From: Siphlonurus alternatus
Taxonomy: Eukaryota; Arthropoda; Insecta; Ephemeroptera; Siphlonuridae
Reading direction: 5' to 3'
Length of the DNA: 64,000 nucleotides
NCBI GenBank assembly: GCA_949825025.1
Contig: OX463779.1
Span: 21,062,816 to 21,126,815 of the forward strand
Below are positions 20,333 through 35,500 of the stretch, one piece after another (the stretch's first letter is position 1; each line of letters starts with the position of its first letter). The position numbers and the translations under genes were made by a program. The notes beneath the pieces were generated by a model. The model was not told where the DNA came from. It was given only the letters and a program-made list of their open reading frames with translations, and did no database searches.

Positions 20333-23300
20333 GTAAGTACTGGAGTGGGCGTGACACAAGCGTGCTCAGCGCGCGCCGAAAGGTCACCGTGCACCGTGTC
20401 ATGTGGTGAATTTTATACTTGGCTGCGTACGGTGATAATAAAAATGAATAAAATGTCAAGAGGATTAGAAATATATATATATATATATATAGGTCATTTA
20501 AGTATATAAGCTACTTTAATATTTTGCGTGATAAAATGTTAAATTTTTGTAGCTATAATACGCTGGTAGGAATTAAATGAGGTTATATCCAGGTTACACA
20601 CTTTAATATTCCATTCATGGATTGCAGTATTTATATGTTATCATTATAATATTTTATATTGACAATACAAATAGATTTCATCGGATAAAAGCTGTACAAT
20701 TAGAAAATACAAGTTTTGTGAGACATTAAGAGTTTTCGTTGACCCGGCCTTTTCAATATAATATAATAATAATTAATATGGCATGTCAATGACAGATCAT
20801 CATTTTCATACTGCAATAAAAATTTCATGTAAAAAAGGTTATTTTTTTCCAGACTCGGTTCTTCATGGTTGTATTTATTTACTATTTACAGATAGTGAGA
20901 AAATACACATGAAGATTCCAATTCTTGGAAACGCTTTTTTTTTTTTTTCATAAAATTGTGTACGATTCAATCTATCAGCCTTCAAATATTCTTTAAGGAA
21001 TTTTTTTATTATATATTGTTGTTGTTTTCCATTTGATTTTATTTACAGCAAAAAATATAAACAATGTTACTGATAAAGCTTGATTTAATTGTTTTATAAA
21101 GTAATATCAAAAGTCTATGTAATTTCTGATGCGCAAAATGTCAGATCAAACGATTTTTATCTTACCGCGTTCTCATTAATTCTTGTCTCTTATATGCCCA
21201 AAAAGTAAAAAAATAAATAAATAAAAAATCTAAGAGATCGTAGCTCACGTTTCATAGTCTGCATTCCTCTATTGTATTAGCCCCTCTGTCGCGTAACAAT
21301 GGCAACAATGACTCGCCCTCGCTACAAGAGAAAGTTTTTTTTTTTTTTCATTTCCATTGAAAATTTGACATTGACACAATACACCTGAATTGACTCTCTA
21401 CTGTAGCCACCACTCGCGAAGTTTGGCAATAATAAGTAAATGGAAAATACACTGACCCATCGTCACTATTCATAATAATAATATACTGACATCGATATTA
21501 ATATTTATATAAAGAGTGTCGTTATTCGCTAATGTAGTGACAAAATGACACGTCAAGCATGAAAACAATATCTAGAGGAAACAATGCTTTATATTTAAGG
21601 CATGCACAAACTTTTATAATAGTCAAAGAACTCAAAGAATAAAATTATGCAATTTTAATATATAATTCAGTGTTTTTTATTTTCAATATCAAAAACAAAT
21701 AAATAAAAAAGGTCAAAAATTAATTATTATACTCTGTACCTTAATTCATGGATTTTTTTTAATAATTAAAATCAATTCTTGGAGTTTTTAATGAGTGATT
21801 TATTCAGAGTATTAAATATAAATATACATATCTAAATAATCTAAATCAATACACACAATTAGAAAATATAAATTTAAAATAATAAATATTACGATGTTTA
21901 AAATGCTTAATGAATTCGCGAACTTATATAAATGTTTTGCATGCATGGTTGATGGTTGGTATATTAAGTAAAAAAAAAAAAATAGTAATTTCATGTATAT
22001 CACATAAGGAGATTTGAGATTTGTCTGCAGGCAACGTGTGTATCACATTTTCACATTTGAATTAAGTAGCACTGCTGTTTGCAATATCACGTGGACATGA
22101 TCGTGTCACAAAAAAAACAAAAAAAAAAAAAAAAAAGGACGCCGCCACCGCGATGTCCAGCGCGACGTGCACGTTTAGAGTGGACAGCATTCTTGGCATC
22201 GACGCGTGAGAACCGCGAGACGCATTGCAGCGCTGCCAAAATCGGATCTAGACATCGCACTAGCTCTTTTTATTATAGCATTTAGATACTTTTTATCGAT
22301 GCACGTTTTATTTATTGTAAAACACTTTTTGTTTTTTTAATGTGGGAATTTATTCGATTGAATCTGTTAAATAATTTAATGGTTATAAAATAAAATGAAA
22401 CAAACAAATGATCATCCGCACAGTAAGTACATAACAACATAACACACTTTGCCTATACCTATTAGATTGAATTACTGATACATACATTTATCTGCATGTA
22501 TGTGACTTTAATTCACATATACAGAATGATACAGATTGCCGAGTTAGAATAGTCATAAAAAGTGGGACAAAATAATTGGGTACTGTTTCTTGCACACACT
22601 TAATTTTCTATACTCATTTTATACCAATAAGACTGTACGCCAATATTTTTTTCATTTAGCATGCAAGTGAAAATAAAAGGAAGGATTCACAAAGTGTAGT
22701 AAAGAATAGAAATGAAACAAGTAAGTCTTGTGTAAAAAGTATATAATACTGTCTCAAATTGAAACTTTGCATGTGGATACTAAAATATTGACTAAAATAG
22801 CGATGCTTTTTAAATTTCTACTTAAAACAAAATAAATCTAATTTGCATAATTCATTATTGTTGTAAATAAAATGCCATATTAGAAACCATACAAAGTCGG
22901 ATCAAACCTCAATCTTTTTTAAGTATATATAATATCAACAGATAACATGCATGACTGTTTATAGAAATATGGATAGAACCGCGCTCTGTTTCGTTTATAA
23001 ATTGTTTTAAAAGTTTTTAAAAATCTTTAAATTATTAATATTTAATAATAATAATATTTAATGGTAAATTTAATATTATTCATAATAAAAAATAATGCAA
23101 AAATTGTCTTACGTGGTGGGGGGTCTGTCGCCTAACGCATATTTTCAAATTACTTACATGCCTTTATGATTATAATGAAAAACTTATTGTTTTATTTTAT
23201 TATTGTCTGTGTTTATTCATCTTGAATCTTAATGAACACTTACAAGTTATAAATAAAAATAGAAGAGTTGAAAGATTTTACAGAGATAATTATTGTGAGT

Positions 23301-26300
23301 TGTTTTAGAGATACTGAATCTACTCTAGAATATTTTTACCTCATTGTAAAGCCAACATGTCATGCAGCTACTCTAATTACATAATATATAAGGTAATACT
23401 GTAGGTTATATGCTGAAATAATTAACTTTATAAAACCTCACAATGCAGTGGTATACAACATAAAAATAATTTAATTTTACCTCGAGGCAACACAAAGAGG
23501 TGCAAGAATTTGTATAATATGTAATTATACTAACAAGCTACTGCTGCTGAGTTCAAATAAGATGAAACACATTCTCTGCTATATTATTATAATTTTATTC
23601 AAATTGAAAGTATATGTTATTATCTTTTCTTAGCTAAAATTAAAAAAATTATAAGTATCATGTTTTAAACATCAACGTCATTTATGACCATATGGCTGCA
23701 CCAGACTATATATGTTATATATCCTTATTCCAGAGAAAATAATTTAGATTTTTATAAAAAAAAAATACATCATTCTGTCTTTCGATCTTCACTAAATAAT
23801 CTCTGCTTTGAAAACTGAAAGTTTATATTTATATTGTATAATGAAAGAAGACCATTTCCTATAAAAATAAATAAAAATAAATAATTTGGATTCTAAAATG
23901 GTGTATATAATTTACAATACAATATTATATGACTAATGCATATAATATACCTCTTTCTGTTTACCCCAAGAGTTAGATAAGTTGCTTGTCTTACAGGAGC
24001 TGAACTATTTCCATCATCCCCTTTGTATATCAAGCGTCAAATATAATTTAAGTAAACGGATATAACATAGAAAAACAAAGACGTAACCAACACAATTTTC
24101 TGGCACTCAATATATACGTGCAGACATAAATGTATAGTATGTGTTCTACTGTATGTGTAGGGTAAAAATACCTCATCCTAATTCACGAACAAAAGCTACA
24201 TTTTTTTTTTCTATTTGTGTGTAGGGCGTTCTTTTTAGTTGTGGTTTATTCCTACGCTATATAAGACTGAATTACTGCAGTGTTAAAAAAAAAAAGTTCA
24301 ACTGAGTTGTCGGATTAGAATTACACCAAAATATAAAACTCTTTCATTTAATCTGAAGGGCTTGAAGAAGTGGTTTACCGTGTTTAGTTGGGGGTCAAGC
24401 GGACGGTTTGCAAGGGAGGACTAGCGGCGATATTCCTGAGCATGGGCGTCCACCACCAATCGATGTCCAGCAGTTTTTGACCATACAGACACGAGATTGC
24501 TATATATATACCACCAGCCAAACCGCGTGATGTGATATTGCGTGCTATAAGACAAGCTTTTATCGACCATGAATAATTATATATACATGTACAATAAAAA
24601 TTGTTGTACTATGAGGATATTATTGCCATTTGAACAACCATCTGTTTGGTTTTGGGAGTGGGCTTCATTATACGCCTTGACCTGCAAGTACAGTATATAC
24701 AGGGCTGGGCTGACATTTGGTGTCTTCTAAAAGATGGCCACAGGTAAACAGGCTGTGGGTTGCTGATCGAAAAAAATGGTAACCACTATGCAAATTCACT
24801 TGTCGATACTTATAAAATTATGACCTGAAATTTAAAGGACGAATTTTTTAATCCTACAATTTTACAATGTATTCAAAGTTTGTTATGTATAATTTATATA
24901 TGTAAAAAAAAAAGGGGACTCACTCTTTTTCACTTTAAACAATTCAAGAAGTAATAATATGGAACAGATTTCCAAGATGCTCCTGAAAAAATAATAAGCT
25001 TCAATGGTATTTCATAATATTTCTTCAACACTTCTACAGTAGAGATAAAGAAAGATTAGATCAAACTTGTTTATTGATTCAGTAAGAGAAAGACATAAAT
25101 ACCACTTTTAATGCAAACAGTGGTAACCTGTTATCAATAAAAATAATATATATGCCAGCAATAATTTCTATTTATTATCCCAATAGTGCGCATGCTATAT
25201 ACCTATCTCAATGTAGCATATTATATATGATTTTATTACAGCATTAGGAACATAACAACTAACATCAAAATACTTCGTCCTTGCTAGTATATAAAAAAAA
25301 ACGTCCGTCATGCCACGGTAAATTTATGAGTCACGGTGAGGTACAGGTAGGATCGACATTGATGTGAAAGCGCGGATGTTTGTGTTGGGTGCATCAGTCT
25401 GCATCACGTGACTCACCCACAGAGATGCACCAGCTAATATGCACGGGGGGCGGGCGTGACAAATCGGTGATGAAGGACCTGGAATCCCCGATGTAGTAAA
25501 CGCCCTGAGAAATTTGGAGTGAACACGTCAACTTTTGATAGCTTCGTTATATTGAAAAACTTTTCATTGTATTATATAAAAAGTGAAAATGTTATGTTAC
25601 CTCAATTGTATAATATGTTGTATTGTTGAATTCAAATAATGCAATTGAGTAAAATATAATATTAGTCATGCTGTATACCAAAAGTAATTAATTTAAGCGG
25701 TAGTATTTTGTTATACTTTGATGTTACGTGTTTCATGTTAAACCATTATAAAACATTTTACTTTAAGGCAATAAATTCTAATTTGTCTCCAGGTAACGGA
25801 ACCGTAGCCATGTAAGCTGCAAGGCAGTTTCTTCACCATTAGGCGCATTTATTTACCGTACTGTTTTATATCTTATAGTAATCATGATAATTATAAAATA
25901 ACATCAATAATGTATAAATAGAGATACCACAATAACATTGCGACAAACATCATGAGTAAGCTAGGAAAATAAGGATATTGATTGAGTTCAAAAACCTGTG
26001 GTTTTATTTTGCAGTTAGTGTTTTCTTCTTGGAATGAAAAGTACTTTTTTTCACACGCATTTAAAAAAATAATAATAATAATAATTTTTTTTCTAAAAAT
26101 ACTCAGTTTTTTAGTGAATAAAAGTCCTAATTGGTTCATAAGCTGTGGGGGTTTTTGACTGTAAATGGCGTCGGTAGACAGTTGCCAGGAGCCCCCAGCA
26201 TGCAGCCACTTGACGAGGGGGAGCGTGTCAGGCTGACGGTGCATCTCGGTGCAACCAAATCTGTGATGGCGCCTAACAGCTGACTTGAGCAGATCAATAC

Positions 26301-28807
26301 ACGCGTGGATACAGCAGCCATGCAGCTTCCGCCTACTGGAACAAAGAAGCGTCCTTGAACAGGCGCCATAAAGACAGGAAGTTTTAGAATTTTAAATGAG
26401 AATTCTTCAGAATTATTTTGTAATATAATTCATTAATAAGTCAAGTTTTATGATTCGCGAATAATAAATTTTCCCACAAAAAAAAATAAAATAAAATAAG
26501 TATAACAGATGCGAAAATAAATTAAATAAAATAAAAATGATAGTTTGAAATAAATTAAAAAATATATTTCACGTTTCAAACGTACTATATATATACATAT
26601 AATTATATATATATATATGTATATATAATATATATATATATTATACACACACATATATAATATAAATCATGTCAACACTTGTAATTGTATACATTTTTTT
26701 TTTCTATACAATATATGTGACCATGTGTATATGCATTGGATTGATTTCTCCATGATTTTTATTAGTCACTATACCAATAATAATTACTTGCCATTACGTT
26801 GTAATTAATCTTTACTCATCTCTCATTACAACACAGGACTGTTGATGGACTGTTGAGGGCTCAATATGACTCAAAGGTTTCGCTTCTTCTAACACCCATC
26901 AAGAACACGACAACGTTTACTCATTTTGCAAGGTTTCTAACTTGCTCAATGATAAATTGTTTAGACTAACGCGTTTATTGAAGCGTAGTTGCAAGTTGAG
27001 ACACGCGCCGTGTGCATCTCTTTAGCTGTGCAGCAAAAAACGAGTAATTACCGACATGTGTGTGCAGTATTTATGCATACTAAATTATTCATGTTTTCTC
27101 TTATTCACTTCAGTCCATATATAGTTGCAACAAACTGCATATAAATAATATAATATATAGAATTATTATAATCGTTTTGTTATTTCATAAACATCATTAC
27201 ATGGTGTTATTTTGACAGTATGATTACCTATATGCTACATGACATGTATAAAAATCACGAGAGAATATATACCAAGATCGGAAATAAGAAATTCTCACGC
27301 CCTTCAGATCAATCCGTTTTCCTTGTAAGGAAATGGGAGTCCCTGGAATCGTAACCGCAATCTATCAGAATTATCCTCAACGTATATATATTGCTCGATC
27401 GTGTCAAAAAATAATGCAGATAAATCATTTATATTTTGATGTGTATAAAATAATAATGCATAATGTGTACTTAAATGCAAATTTACATGTTTTGATACTA
27501 AACTTTTTTTTTTCTATATATCTTGTTATGGATTATATTTTAGTATAAAATGAAGATAAATTGACCACATTAATGACATCACTCTTAATGTAAGATATTA
27601 AGTTCTTTATTTATACACAATATACATATACAACCCCTCTCACGTATACGTTCATCATATCCATGCGATGATTGAATATCGTTAAAGGTGTTAAGTTACT
27701 CAACGGAAAAATGCATTCTCGCGTGTCATGCATACACAACTTGCATATGTGCAATGTAAGTAAACTAATCTCTTTGGCATCAAAGAGAGGTGGAGAGAGA
27801 GAGAAGGAGGTTGTTGCCGTGGCTCGTGGGGCAGTGCCCGGTGATCCTTGCAGTGCTGACAGCCGTGCAAGCAAGAAGTAATAAGAACGCATAGTACGTG
27901 CTGTTGCGTAGCTCCAAGCTTTGCAATATAGCACGTACAACGACGAGAACTGGAATAAGTGACGCGGACTCGTCGCCACAAACACTCTAAGACCCCACAG
28001 AAGTTTATAGCCCATGCAAAAAAATATAAATACACCCATACAATATTACTAAAAATAGTCATTATTTAATGACTAATAAATTACATTTTAGCATTGCTAT
28101 TGTTGGGTGTGTCAAATTTATAATGGTGAAAGTCCACAGCCGAGTGTACGTATGCATTGCTAAGTGGAACGAATTGCAAGTAAAAGCATAAGAAAGTAAA
28201 CTTCCTTGAAAGAAAAAAAAAAGTATACTTATTGCTTTAATGTTTTAAAAACATTAATTTCCTCAGATTACGTTTAATTTAAGATAAAAAGCAAAATAGA
28301 GGGTTGTTATATTTTGTTTCTCACAAGAGTTGGTTGGTTTCTCAAGCATCATTTCCTGTTTTCAATGAGCTATAATAGTAAATTTGTACGATAAACAATG
28401 TCGTTATAATTTGGTCGTCGTAACGAGGCACTAAGTATGGGAGCTTGCCTGATGGTTGGTTGGTTAGTTAGCTTGCTAGGGCCACCCAAGATAGAGGGCG
28501 CCATTGTGCTTGCTCTCCAGGGCTAACGCAGCACCACCATTGCATACATATACAAACACACGGCCGTGACATGAGCCAGCCTAGAGTAATCTCAGTATTG
28601 TACAGCCGCCGCCGCTCAGCTGAGAGCAGAGCCAGCCGCCTTAATAATCTTCTCGACTTTAAGAAACGTACAGTGTGGCCAAAAGGTGGTGAAGTGGTGG
28701 AGTAATAATCCTCAAACAGCGGTATTGTCATTCACAATTTTGGAAATCAAAGGCGTAGGAGAAGTTGCATAAATTTCAGGCGTAACGCATAATGAGATTG
28801 GGGGGTG

Positions 28808-28894
<87 letters not shown>

Positions 28895-31800
28895 GAGAGA
28901 TAATTATTTTGAATAAAGACTGCATGCATAAAAAATATGATAAATTATGTATAATATCTAGGAGTTAAACCCTTGACCCTCGCAGTGCTTCTCTTATATC
29001 GTATATTATATATCTGATAAGTCATTTAATTTTTGTTTATAGTTTTTGTAACTATACTATCTGTATGTGTATGGCGCCTAGTTATATCATATCATGATGT
29101 GGCACTAAATATTTTTTTCTAAATGTTCGAAGTATTGAAATAATTTATCACATACAACCAATACTCCATGACATCAATGATATACTCATATATATAAAGA
29201 GTTCATGCATGTTTTGAGGTCAATTTACGGTAATTTCAATATAATATATTATATGCCATGGTATATACATTAAATTTCATATTTCCATAATCAATGCCCT
29301 AATCTCCGTGTCCGCCACTTTCAAAGTGCCCGTTTTCAATGGACAAGTGATCTTGTTCAAAAAATGTTCTAAATTCGATCGATGTTGTTGACACTTTTTC
29401 TTGAATTTCAAGATAATAATATTGTAATAATTGTTTATTTAAATACAGAGATTATAAGAGTGAAAAATAATTTAAAAAGATGAGTCGAAAGTCTAAGGAA
29501 ATCTTAACATCACGCTGGAGCTTGAGACGACGAAGCCCCCCCCCCCTTTTTTTTTCTTTTCTAACTTAATATTCTATAAGGTCTGAGCTCCCGCAGCTCC
29601 ATACGTGGTGGTTATCTACTTTGTGGTAAGCGTGATGCACTCGGGATGGATGCTGTAGCGGTGAGCGAACACATCTCAAATCTGAGTGCATGCACAGCGG
29701 CTTCATCTTATACTTCCTTAAGGCACGCCCACTCATATCACCTCATCATGAGAGCAGAAATAGCACTAGGGGTGAATATTACTTATAAAAAAGCACATAC
29801 ATAGATTTAAATCTTTTCGGGCGTCTTCTACGTAGGGGATGAGAAAATTATCTTATTTATATTCAGAAGATGTATTATGTAAACAAAATTTAACCTTTTG
29901 TATAAACATTGTGAATATATTATTTTTCTCCTTGATATATTATTAACTCGTGTTCTTGAGTGCAGCCAGGTTGTGGTTAGTTTGATTAGCTTGACAGGAA
30001 GTATGTGGGGAGGGTACCCCCTCCCCCCCCCCCTCCGATCAGTCAGCCACTTCACGTGATGAACTATCGAGCACGGTAAATTTAATTTATAACGAGGGAG
30101 AAGGTATACGCAACCATATGGACGTCATGCTGGCCTGTACTTTAATAAACTGTGAGAGAGGAAAATCAAATATATAGTCGCTATAGAAGTAATTAAAAAT
30201 GTTATTATTATCCTGCTGCTGGTAGAGGTGTATAGAAAAAAAAATGGGAAAATTAGCCTAAAAGATAAGATCAATTCCTGGCTGTAACTATTTTAGTATT
30301 TCTACTTTTTAGTTTATTTTATAAATGATTATATCCGTATAATTTTTAATTTTTAAAACATTGTTATGTTATTGGTATATTTTAGAAATATCTAAATAAA
30401 AATGATTTTCTTGGAAACTTAGGAAAATATTAAAAATATAATATAATTACATGTATTAATTAATGAGAGGAGTGTGTCACTATTACATAATAATTTATTA
30501 CAACTGTGAACTGTGCATAACGGCTCGGTAATTCCATGCGGTTATATTTGTTGATTTAAACTATATATCCTGCTTCCACTGCATGCGACGTTAAGGAAGG
30601 AAGCTGCAATGTGTGGTGAGATGACCAGAGGATGTAGACGGGATGGTCAAAGCCTCAAGGAGCGGAGACAGACGGGGTGCAACTACCGGTGACGGCGGCT
30701 GCAACTTTGCTACCTCCTCCTTCTTTTAAGTCCGGGCTGTACCCGTGGCACCATCGCATGCCAGCCAACAGCGCCGTACAAACACCATCATAGTGCCAAA
30801 GTTCATAAGAACCTAGCCTCTATCATTATATAATATGTATAGACACTTATCATAAGATAATGTTGAAACTTGGGGTCATAAATTTTTTGTTATTGATGTT
30901 AGTGACCTTTTTTTTTTGGTACACTTTGAAATAGTTGGAAAGCTACCACTGCTTGATTTATTTTTATTTTTTGGGCTTCAATAGATGTATATAGATTTTG
31001 TAATTTAGGAAGAATTAAAAAGAGCACTCATTTGAAAGCATTAACCATTACAAAATTAAGGACGTTTCCCTCCATATCGCTTAACTTACCGGCTTATCGC
31101 TCACAAAAAGAGCAGAAGTAACATTTTAGCTGTCGCAAAGTGTATTAAATATGTACACAGTTTATTGACAATTATATTATCTAGCCTAGCTGCATGTGTT
31201 TTTTTCCCCCTTCCAGGGTTGCATACCTAGATTGTATATAGACGCAGATGCAGACAGAGTGTTTGTATAAGTTATGCAGGCGGCTGCACGTGCCGATATA
31301 TTTATTTAGGATGGTGCAAGCATCTGTACCTGTCCCCTAGGCTTATACCACGAAGATTTAGCTTTACTTCGTGACTCAAAAATAGTCGCAGCAGCGTGAT
31401 GTTTGTGACTAAAAACTTACAAATATAGAGAAAACACTTTAAATGTAATTTAATACATATTTCCCCGCGATTTTTAACGTTTCCTTTGTTTACAAAAGAA
31501 AAAATATAATTATATTTTATTTTAAGAGGGAGTATAATAAGAATATAAATTACTAATAAAATAATATGTGTAACTATTATAAAGTAGAAAAAATACATTG
31601 TATTTAGATTCATTTGACCTTTTTTTATTTAGCTAATAAAATATATTTTAACCTTGATAAAATAACATAAGACTACTCCTATATAATTTTAAAAAATATT
31701 AATCATAATTTTGCTATAAAGTGATATAAAAACAAAAGTACTATAATATAGAAAACTTTGATTATAAAAATGCGTGTAAATTATGCAGAAGGTGGTGTCT

Positions 31801-32548
31801 ACGTCTATTTCATATAAATCACAAATTTGTGACGGCCAAGTCATTGTCGAGACAGCGGATAAGAGAATCGTTTGAATGGGTCTTGTGTGCGTGTGGGATT
31901 TTATCTTTGAGAACGTGAATATTAAAAATACTGCTGCTGGTTGAGTCATGCTCGTACGTTGCCCACGCCCTATACGTACTGTACCTACCTCCTTCCCCCC
32001 TCCCCACGAGGTGGTGCGACGGACGAACGGCGCCAGGACTGCGACCTTCTCACTCAGTAATTACTATTGTTATAGCATGGATCAGCGACCCCTCTATATA
32101 GACGGGTTCCTAGAAACAAACCACTGTCCTTCGTACTTTTATAATTATCCAGAGAGTAAAATAAGAAAAAAAAAAGAATTTATTTTTGTCGGCGATTCTT
32201 CAACGACAAACGTATTGAATAACAAATATTTCTTAACGTTTTGAAACAATCAAAAGAACTAATATTATAATGTTGTATCTTCACGCTTATTTTCAGTTTA
32301 TAATATATTGTATAGAATATAATAAGGTATTGTTTTTAAACATTTAAGACACTCTCTATGTTTATGTGTGGTGAACTGATGTAGTGTTCATTATGGTCTC
32401 TGAATGGAGAGTCTATTTAAATATAAAAGTTCTCACAGTGCAGCCCCATCTACTTCTTGTAATGGTAGATTTAGCAGCTTGATTCATATCGAGGATTGTG
32501 GGTAGATGATACGTAGGAAGACTTTTAAAGTCTGTACCACCTGGAAAA

Positions 32549-32579
<31 letters not shown>

Positions 32580-35500
32580 GCCAGCAAATCTTTCCCTGAA
32601 TCACGCTGAGATTTATAGACTTTGCTTCAGACAGATTCCCAATAGAAATTTCTTTTTATATATTAAGTGGAAACTTAAATATTAAAAAGTAATAACTGAG
32701 GTGAACAGCAAGTGCAGTTCGATCAATGTAATATATAAAAAATATCGAAGAGGTTTTTACGATCAATTTTTTTTTCTCATTTTTTTTTTTTTTTTTTTTA
32801 CAAAATAAATATTACTTTTCGTCTCTCACGCGAAGCCCGTCTTCAAAACCTCACAAATAAACAAGCAGAAAAGTTTATTTTAAATTTTTATATGAGTTTT
32901 CTTTGATCAAAAGTTTAGCAACAAAATGTAAATTTCAGAAAACTTGATACAACAAAATTGTAATGATAAAAAAAAAAAACAGAGTATTGAAACAGTAAAT
33001 AATAACAAATTTATAGTCAAATCAATTTTTTTGTAAAATTACTCGAATGAAAAGTTTGTTGTACAGCAAAATACAATACAATAAATTAATGAATTATTTC
33101 TATTTAAAAATTATATAATTACAACCATATTATTTTGTGGTATACCTCATTTCTAATGTATTATACAGAATTTTGCATGCTCTCTGAATTTAATTAAAAT
33201 GCTGAAAACCACAAGGAAAGCCCTTAAGTTTATGTCATAATACTGTATACAGAACTTGGTGGGTACGCTTCCTTTGATAATAAAATCATAGTAAAAAACT
33301 TTTTTGTTGGCGGCGGCATATGAGGAACAAATATCAATCATATACAAATTTCAATTAGATTTCGGCATTGCCAGACCATGCATATATAAGAATCAGATGG
33401 TGACATCTGTTAATTCGTAACTCCTGAACATATATCGTGTACACTTTCTTCATTATTCATTGACTTGTGTCTTTCTAAAACATAGGAGAATCGGATGCAA
33501 CAAACTGGCCAGGAGATTATGTACGAACAGGACCTTGCTGTTATAATAGTCATGCAATTTGAGACAATATTTAAGTTAATCAGGTCATATATAGCTGCAA
33601 GAAAATGAATCAGACATTAAATTTTGAGGTTAAATGTTCTTCATAACCACAAACTTGAATCACATATATTACACAACTACATACAATTACTGCTAAAAAA
33701 CCTCATTTTTTCCCCTCATCACGTATATATTTTTAAAATTACCAGCAGTTAGCAGTTAATTTCTTAAACGGATACAATATTGTACAAGAAACATACACCG
33801 CAAGTAATGGTTTACGCAAATTTCATCATTTAGAAAAATGTTGACATTATGTAGTGTACTAATTTAAAGTCGTGACATTAAGTGAAGAAACCTCAAAGTT
33901 GCCGAGCGTCCTGTTTGCAAAGAAAACCAGCCTGTTAATTGAAATGCCACAGCAAGCATCGCCGATCAAGCGGCCACTGACCGATCATTTAGAATGCTTC
34001 GAGCAAAAAAACAACAAGTATTTTTATATAACTATTATAAGTATTTTAGCAAAGTTCTGCTTTTTTTTTATTAAATATCCTAGTATTTCTAATGTTCTTC
34101 TTACAAACATTTTACTTTCTACGCAAAATTATGTGATACATGATGCCTAATTATTTTTTATGAAGAAAATATAAATTGTTGCAAAACAATGATAATTATT
34201 AACAAAAAATCTTCGTAAATACTTTGCTTTTGACAGTATATTTTATGAAATATATAAGTTAATTAATAAATAAGAGTATTCTGAGTATTTATGTATATTA
34301 TATAAATATGTTATTGAATTATGGCATTGAGAAACAGTGCATGGGCGCTGTATGTTTCTTACAAGTTCCCGCCACATGTGTGAGAGTGAACGCTGATGAA
34401 TTTGCATGCAGCTGAAGGGTTAAAGCCAAGTAAGCAAAGCTACATCACATAAGTTATAAGAGCGGGGAGATTGCATGCCGGCTTGCCGGCTTAAAACTTC
34501 TCCTCTCCGACCGGAAACAGCGATGTCTCAGATTGACGGCTGAGAGAGGTCATTGATCATGACCTTGACCCCTGCAGCATTCACTTGACCTTGGTGATCT
34601 CAGTACGGAGCAACTCATTGTCGCACTTGTCCTGGCTACCGTGTCGCCTTACGTCCCACCAGTACTTGCGTCATGAAGCACTTACTGTGGTCGCTTGCTG
34701 GGAGAACGACACTCGAGACTAACGGAGTCGCCGTCTTGGTGAACAATTAAACCACGCGAGAACCGCCGTTGTTGTCGTTAGTATAATTAAACGTGTGGCA
34801 ACGTGAGGTATTACTTTTCATAAAATGACAAATAAATTTTATTGTTGTCATGGATGTTTTCAAAAATTGATTGTTATATATATAAATATAATATTTATAA
34901 TAGTAAGAAAAGTTTATAATGTGCAATTTTCTACAACTATTTAATATATATTATAGAGTACAGAAATTAATTAAAATATTTTTCATTGCTTCACAAGGGA
35001 GTTTCTCTTATATTATTCAAATTTTTATATTTTATTGCCTATCTGGCAATATGTAAATAGGTAAAAATTACGCTTTTCATGCCATGATGCAGTAAAGTTT
35101 ATACAGTGCAATTGTATAAACTTGTGTTTGCAATGGTTTGATTCTTATCTGCGTAACAGAGCTCAATGTGTTATGGGTGATAACGAAATGAGATCGGAGT
35201 GGATTAAATTAAATCAATCAGTTCCACAAGGTAGCGTTTTAGCACCACTTTTGTTTTCATTGTATACAAATGACATTGCCAAAGTCTTGAAATTTTGTAA
35301 GTATCATAGATATGCAGATGATAAGCAAATTTATATCCGCACTAAAATTGAGGATTTTAATAAGACTATTAAATTAATTAATGCTGATCTGAAATCTATT
35401 AGTGAATGGTCTATTGGTCACGGACTTGAGTTAAATGCATCTAAAACGCAAGCAATTGTAATTGGATCTGAACATGCTCATCAAATTTTGTCTACAATGA

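Larger units (their letters stand above)
20333..35093 (+). other. Mmp intron 1, first part
   Basis: No exon was found on either strand. The DNA is AT-rich with GC-rich islands at about 22135-22260, 24380-24480, 25310-25500, 26160-26360, 28500-28630 and 30590-30790, which may be enhancers or old repeats. Simple repeats: (TA)n at 20469-20490, a TA-rich palindromic stretch at 26585-26660, (GA)n at 28808-28900 and a T28 run at 32552-32579. An FTZ-F1-type pair is at 34560-34594. Confidence 0.6.

Noticed and set aside
26136..26369. Minus frame and overlapping plus frame in a GC-rich patch
   Set aside because: The plus reading (PLDEGERVRLTVHLGATK) looks mildly protein-like but has no splice sites or recognised family.
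28747..28929. Serine/leucine-repeat and Arg/Glu-repeat frames (also 55118-55442)
   Set aside because: They are products of the GA/CT dinucleotide arrays.
33872..34150. 92-residue plus frame
   Set aside because: Only the first 45 residues are non-repetitive; no motif, acceptor or promoter was seen.
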